The notes beneath the pieces were generated by a model. The model searched no databases. It saw nothing but the letters and a program-made list of their open reading frames with translations, and had not been told where the DNA came from. The position numbers and the translations under genes were made by a program. This document shows positions 61,808 to 64,000 of a stretch of DNA of 64,000 bases, one piece after another. Numbering within the stretch: position 1 is the first letter of the stretch; each line of letters opens with the position of its first letter. Source of the DNA: Anisakis pegreffii (Eukaryota; Nematoda; Chromadorea; Rhabditida; Anisakidae); assembly GCA_035041965.1 (NCBI GenBank), contig JAPYMA010002068.1, positions 1 to 64,000 of the forward strand, written 5' to 3'.

Positions 61808-64000
61808 ACAACTGGAAATCAAGTTGAGGTAACTGACTTCCAAACTTGTTACATTTTATCTAGCAAGCATTTTGAGTCATCTGATCAATATCATGATTGA
61901 TTCACATTTAAATCAACGCATTTCAAAAAGTAATATTAGTTTGATGTATCCGTTCCATGTTTTGGTAAAACAAACGCAAAGATATTGTTCAATCGAAATC
62001 GATGCTTTTCAGTATAGTTTAAATCACTTAACATTGCTGTCTCAACTGAACAAACAACAACTCGCATCAACGATCAATCATTTCATTTCCTTTTTCATTC
62101 ACCTAACATCAGGATGCAATACAGCTGGAAACATAAAAATAAAAATCATGAGAAGCATTAATTTGTTTTCGATTCCAGTGATTTTTGATGAAGTGAACAA
62201 TTCATTCGGCACAGTGTTTTGTTTTAATTGTTCTTCAGTTTTATTCGTCCATCTATTCTTTGGGAAATAAAATATTGCTTTGGCAGATTCAGTGTTCATT
62301 GTTGATGTGCTAGTTATAATGTAGTATAAGCAAAACAACAACGAAGCAACAGAACCTCATACGTGAAACAACAAACAAATTATTTAAACTTTATCACATT
62401 CCCATGTTTCCCACTTATACTCCTCATGCCTCAAAATCTCCCCTCTTATGAGAACAGCCATTTGTCATATGAGTTTACAAGTAAAACATGACGCTGTTAA
62501 TGAGCACCCAATGCATTCGATTAATAGAAACTGCACCTTCACCTGAATCTGTGCTCAAAAAACCGATCTGTTTTCGTTTGTAAACGAATTACCGAAAACC
62601 GTTGCTACCGCTCCTAATCGATGTCTGTTTCGCAATCGATTATAGCAAACGTCTTGGAGATTGTTGTATCGATATTGCTGAAGTTAAACTTTCAATGAAA
62701 CTTTATCATGGAAAGCTGAATTGTTCGTTACCTGTTATCAGCAATGCATGCGCACAAAGACTGTATATATTAGAGTTATTTATGAAGATATTATGATTAA
62801 AGAGCAGCGTAGTGGAACAATGAAAGATAGAACACAATTACCAACAATTGCTATGAAGTAGAAGACTGAACTGTGAGTTATTTTCAATATAAATAATTCT
62901 TAGAGCACTGCTCTCGGAATTATTCATACTAAAAATAATTCGCACTGAAAACAGTGCATTTATTTGTCATCATTTATTTGATGTTATTTTCACAGTATCG
63001 TCAAAATATTTCGAGTCGCATACATTTCATCAAAGATCAGTGTTCACAGGCATGGCATTTTGCATGTATACCTTATCAAAACGAATTTATATTTACTGCA
63101 TAATATTTTTCGTTTTCACGTCAGTACTGTTAATAATTATGAACAGTACTGATTGGAAGGCATCGCTAGCTTCTTAATGCTCCCAATTCTGTTCAAATTT
63201 CTATGAGCAGCACACTCCGATTAAATTCAGACAATTTGGGAAGTGACAGGAATTTTGGCATATGAAACCACTCGTATGTAATTTTTGCAAGAATCAGACG
63301 AGATGCATGTTAAGGAGGGAACAAAATTGATGTGGCAACCGACAAAATTTTCTTTCGCAGCCCTGAAAGTGAACAGCCTACCGATGAACAACGACAATTC
63401 AGCTTTCATGCGTTGTTCGGTTGGACCGAAGCTGTAATGTGTTTTTAAAATTCATGTTCCAATATTTCGCACAACGGCAGAACTATAATATTTCCAACTC
63501 ACATACCTAGGTAACACCTAGGATATTGAAACCTACTGAGGTTAATTTTGTCGTGCGGCATGAGTTAGATGGAGTGAAAATTACGAAAATGATAAAACTG
63601 ACTAAATTCTCTTTCATCGCCTCAAGAACACTCAGCTGCTGATAGTTTCCAAGGAATTTCAATTGTTTACTGAACGTGTGCTATTTGTTTTTTGTGTTTT
63701 AAATGCAGTTCAGTAAACAAAAGTTCCGATGATGATTGAAGTTGGGTATTTGCGACCATCGTCATAAAAACTTTCATTATGGTTACTTTCTCGCGTTTTC
63801 TTTCTCTACTTGCTTCCCTGCTGAGATTTTTCAATTTTCATTTCCGTGTGATCTTGCCAAGAGAATGAAAAATTATCTTTGTTTATCAATAAATGAAATG
63901 GAACTGCTCAATACATGTAAAGCTTCAATATAAAAACTAAAGTCTTACCTCTACGATACGATTGTGATAACATTGATAACTGCCTGAAAATTAATTTTAA
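61808..64000. other. 3' flank of the CAP gene, no gene seen
   Basis: AT-rich. Several ORFs of 60-130 codons occur, but none has a recognisable motif, leader or consistent splice context. An AATAAA at about 62265 is a possible distal poly(A) signal for the CAP gene. Confidence 0.4.

Noticed and set aside
1..64000. CRISPR arrays, bacterial operons or prophage
   Set aside because: Pervasive introns, nematode-type gene families and satellite DNA show eukaryotic nuclear sequence; no spacer-repeat pattern was seen.

Overview
The window looks like nuclear DNA of a nematode. It is AT-rich, the genes are split into many small exons with (T)TTCAG acceptors and loose GT donors, and several start codons sit just behind an acceptor-like TTTCAG or CTCAG, as expected for spliced-leader trans-splicing. 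The protein families also fit: a Mesh-type NIDO/AMOP/VWD/Sushi pair, a Ly-6/ODR-2-like protein and a CAP/SCP secreted protein. Species cannot be told. All exon models were built by eye from reading frame, splice phase and family resemblance; junctions may be off by a few bases.

Layout. 1-3045 is a 239-bp satellite array running off the left edge. 4845-17425 (minus) and 20415-32282 (minus) are two tandem paralogs of a large Mesh/SUSD2-like membrane protein. Each can be modelled with about 31 exons, and at least 18 exons have identical length in the two copies. The first copy gives one continuous 1514-residue frame. The second contains an in-frame TGA at the junction ahead of its Sushi/membrane part. 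One exon (exon 19) is almost identical between copies, which suggests gene conversion.

35494-40796 (plus) is a three-exon homolog of ATPSCKMT/FAM173 (mitochondrial protein-lysine methyltransferase). Its 4.5-kb first intron contains, on the same strand, a complete uninterrupted 722-codon XPR1-like SPX-EXS phosphate exporter gene (36054-38222). This nested arrangement is the most striking gene structure in the window.

40.8-52 kb is gene-poor. It holds a (TA)n microsatellite, dispersed and hairpin-like repeats and a few small candidate secreted or one-pass membrane ORFs. 52066-52894 (minus) is a Ly-6/uPAR-like secreted protein. 53610-55617 (plus) is a four-exon DUSP14/18-like dual-specificity phosphatase whose active-site loop keeps Cys and Arg but has Phe where the family has His. 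58072-61807 (plus) is a six-exon CAP/SCP secreted protein whose fourth intron carries a likely MITE. 61.8-64 kb shows no supportable gene.

The genes do not form one pathway. The shared themes are membrane/extracellular proteins (the Mesh pair, Ly-6, CAP) and a nested gene pair.
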